Assembly (NCBI GenBank): GCA_934630975.1
Contig: CAKTXH010000082.1
Coordinates: forward strand, 1-12,005
DNA: 12,005 nucleotides
Reading direction: 5' to 3'
DNA from: an uncultured Clostridia bacterium
GTDB lineage: Bacteria > Bacillota > Clostridia > Christensenellales > Aristaeellaceae
The notes below the pieces were generated by a model. The model was not told the DNA's origin. It saw nothing but the letters and a program-made list of their open reading frames with translations, and did no database searches. The stretch's first letter is position 1; each line of letters starts with the position of its first letter. This document shows positions 10,983 to 12,005 of this stretch, in pieces. Both the position numbers and the translations under genes were made by a program.

Positions 10983-12005
10983 ATGAAGAAAATCATCGCC
11001 TTTGCTCTGGCCGCGTGCCTGTGCCTTGCTCTGGCTATGACCGCTTCGGCCGAGGGTTCGGTGTACTACCTGAACTTCAAGCCCGAGCAGGACGCCCAGT
11101 GGCAGGAGCTTGCCAAGCTCTACACCGAGCAGACCGGTGTGCCGGTGACCGTCGTGACGGCCGCTTCCGGCAACTACGAGACCACGCTGATGAGCGAAAT
11201 CGAAAAGAGCGACCCGCCGACGCTGTTCCAGGTCAACGGCCCGGTCGGTCTGGCCAACTGGAAGGATTACTGCTATGATCTCAAGGACGCCGAGATCACC
11301 AAGCACCTGACCTCCGACGCTTTCGCCCTCAAGGAGGACGACAAGGTGTACGGCGTGGCCTACGTCATCGAGACCTACGGCCTGATCGCCAACACCAAGC
11401 TGCTGGAGAAGGCCGGCTACAAGGCTTCCGACATCACCAACTTTGAAACCCTGAAGGCGGTTGCCGACGACATTCAGGCCCGCAAGGACGAGCTGGGCGT
11501 GGACGGCGCTTTCACCTCTGCCGGTATGGACGGTTCTTCCGACTGGCGCTTCAAGACCCATCTGGCCAACATGCCGATCTACTACGAGTACAAGGCGGAC
11601 GGCATCGGCTCCACCGAGGCCATCAAGGGCACCTATCTGGACAACTACAAGGCGATCTGGGATCTGTACATCACCGATTCCACCTGCGACCCGAAGCTGC
11701 TGGCCAGCAAGACCGGCAACGACGCCGTGGCTGAGTTCGTCGGCGAAAAGGCTGTGTTCTATCAGAACGGCACTTGGGCTTGGAACGACGTTTCTTCCCT
11801 CGGCGCTGAGAACCTGACCATGCTGCCGATCTACATTGGCGTGGAAGGCGAAGAGAATCAGGGTCTGTGCACCGGCACCGAGAACTACTGGTGCGTCAAC
11901 GGCACCGCCAAGCAGGAAGACATCGACGCGACCCTCGCGTTCATGAACTGGGTCGTGACCTCCGACGAGGGCCGCAAGAGCATGTCTCAGGACATGGGCT
12001 TCGTC
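10983..12005 (+). CDS. ABC-transporter sugar-binding protein (family 1), start only, 341 aa visible
   Basis: The extracellular substrate-binding component of a carbohydrate ABC importer. An N-terminal signal sequence (about 1-23, MKKIIAFALAACLCLALAMT then ASA) is followed by the mature protein with family blocks such as YYLNFKPEQDAQWQELAKLY (28-47), the GVPVTVVTAAS region and WAWND. The most likely cleavage is after ASA (residue 23), a signal-peptidase I type site; an LAAC at 9-12 resembles a lipobox but lies unusually near the start of the hydrophobic stretch. AAAGGGG sits 8 nt before the ATG. The frame is still open at the window edge; permease genes would be expected downstream. Its high use of ACC, AAG and GAG fits a highly expressed gene. 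The sugar is unknown; a maltose- or oligosaccharide-type ligand is only a guess from the family. Confidence 0.9.
   Translation, partial: MKKIIAFALAACLCLALAMTASAEGSVYYLNFKPEQDAQWQELAKLYTEQTGVPVTVVTAASGNYETTLMSEIEKSDPPTLFQVNGPVGLANWKDYCYDLKDAEITKHLTSDAFALKEDDKVYGVAYVIETYGLIANTKLLEKAGYKASDITNFETLKAVADDIQARKDELGVDGAFTSAGMDGSSDWRFKTHLANMPIYYEYKADGIGSTEAIKGTYLDNYKAIWDLYITDSTCDPKLLASKTGNDAVAEFVGEKAVFYQNGTWAWNDVSSLGAENLTMLPIYIGVEGEENQGLCTGTENYWCVNGTAKQEDIDATLAFMNWVVTSDEGRKSMSQDMGFV

Overview
The window looks like chromosomal DNA of a GC-rich, low-branching Firmicute, most likely an uncultured gut-type Clostridia. The reasons are AAGGAG-type ribosome binding sites, sigma-A promoters with 17-bp spacers, strong GC bias at third codon positions, and families typical of that group (PchR-like AraC regulator, stand-alone CANC metal-binding protein, cytidylate-kinase-like protein, family 1 sugar-binding protein). 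The taxonomic call is inference. Nothing here shows phage or integrative-element genes.

Left part (1-2983): the start of a minus-strand gene (possibly a MATE transporter), a PAP2-type membrane phosphatase on the minus strand, a plus-strand HAD-family phosphatase with a promoter about 200 bp upstream of its start, and an AraC-family regulator. Middle-left (2960-3411): a 430-bp stretch that looks like an intergenic gap but carries a 43-residue hydrophobic minus-strand ORF with its own promoter, strong ribosome binding site and terminator. Opposite its 3' half lies a promoter-plus-terminator unit that would make an antisense RNA of about 75-80 nt. This has the layout of a type I toxin-antitoxin locus and is the most interesting object in the window.

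Centre (3412-6231): a metal-efflux module. A P1B ATPase without its own N-terminal metal-binding domain and a separate 72-residue CANC metal-binding protein lie on the minus strand. An ArsR/SmtB repressor is divergent. The two directions share overlapping promoters and an operator-like dyad, and a second copy of the dyad lies just before the ATPase gene. The repressor gene meets an alanyl-tRNA editing gene (AlaX, minus strand) end to end at a perfect 20-bp palindrome that holds both stop codons.

Right part (7368-12005): a two-gene unit of a cytidylate-kinase-like protein and a patatin-like lipase joined by a 1-nt overlap, a bidirectional terminator, then a LacI-family repressor (minus) divergent from a sugar-binding protein gene (plus) that runs off the window. 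Their shared 397-bp intergenic region has a strong promoter in each direction and paired LacI-type half-palindromes 22 bp apart.

A hairpin-rich dispersed element occurs three times between genes (938-1016, 3304-3401, 7444-7494). The copies differ by paired changes that keep the stems.
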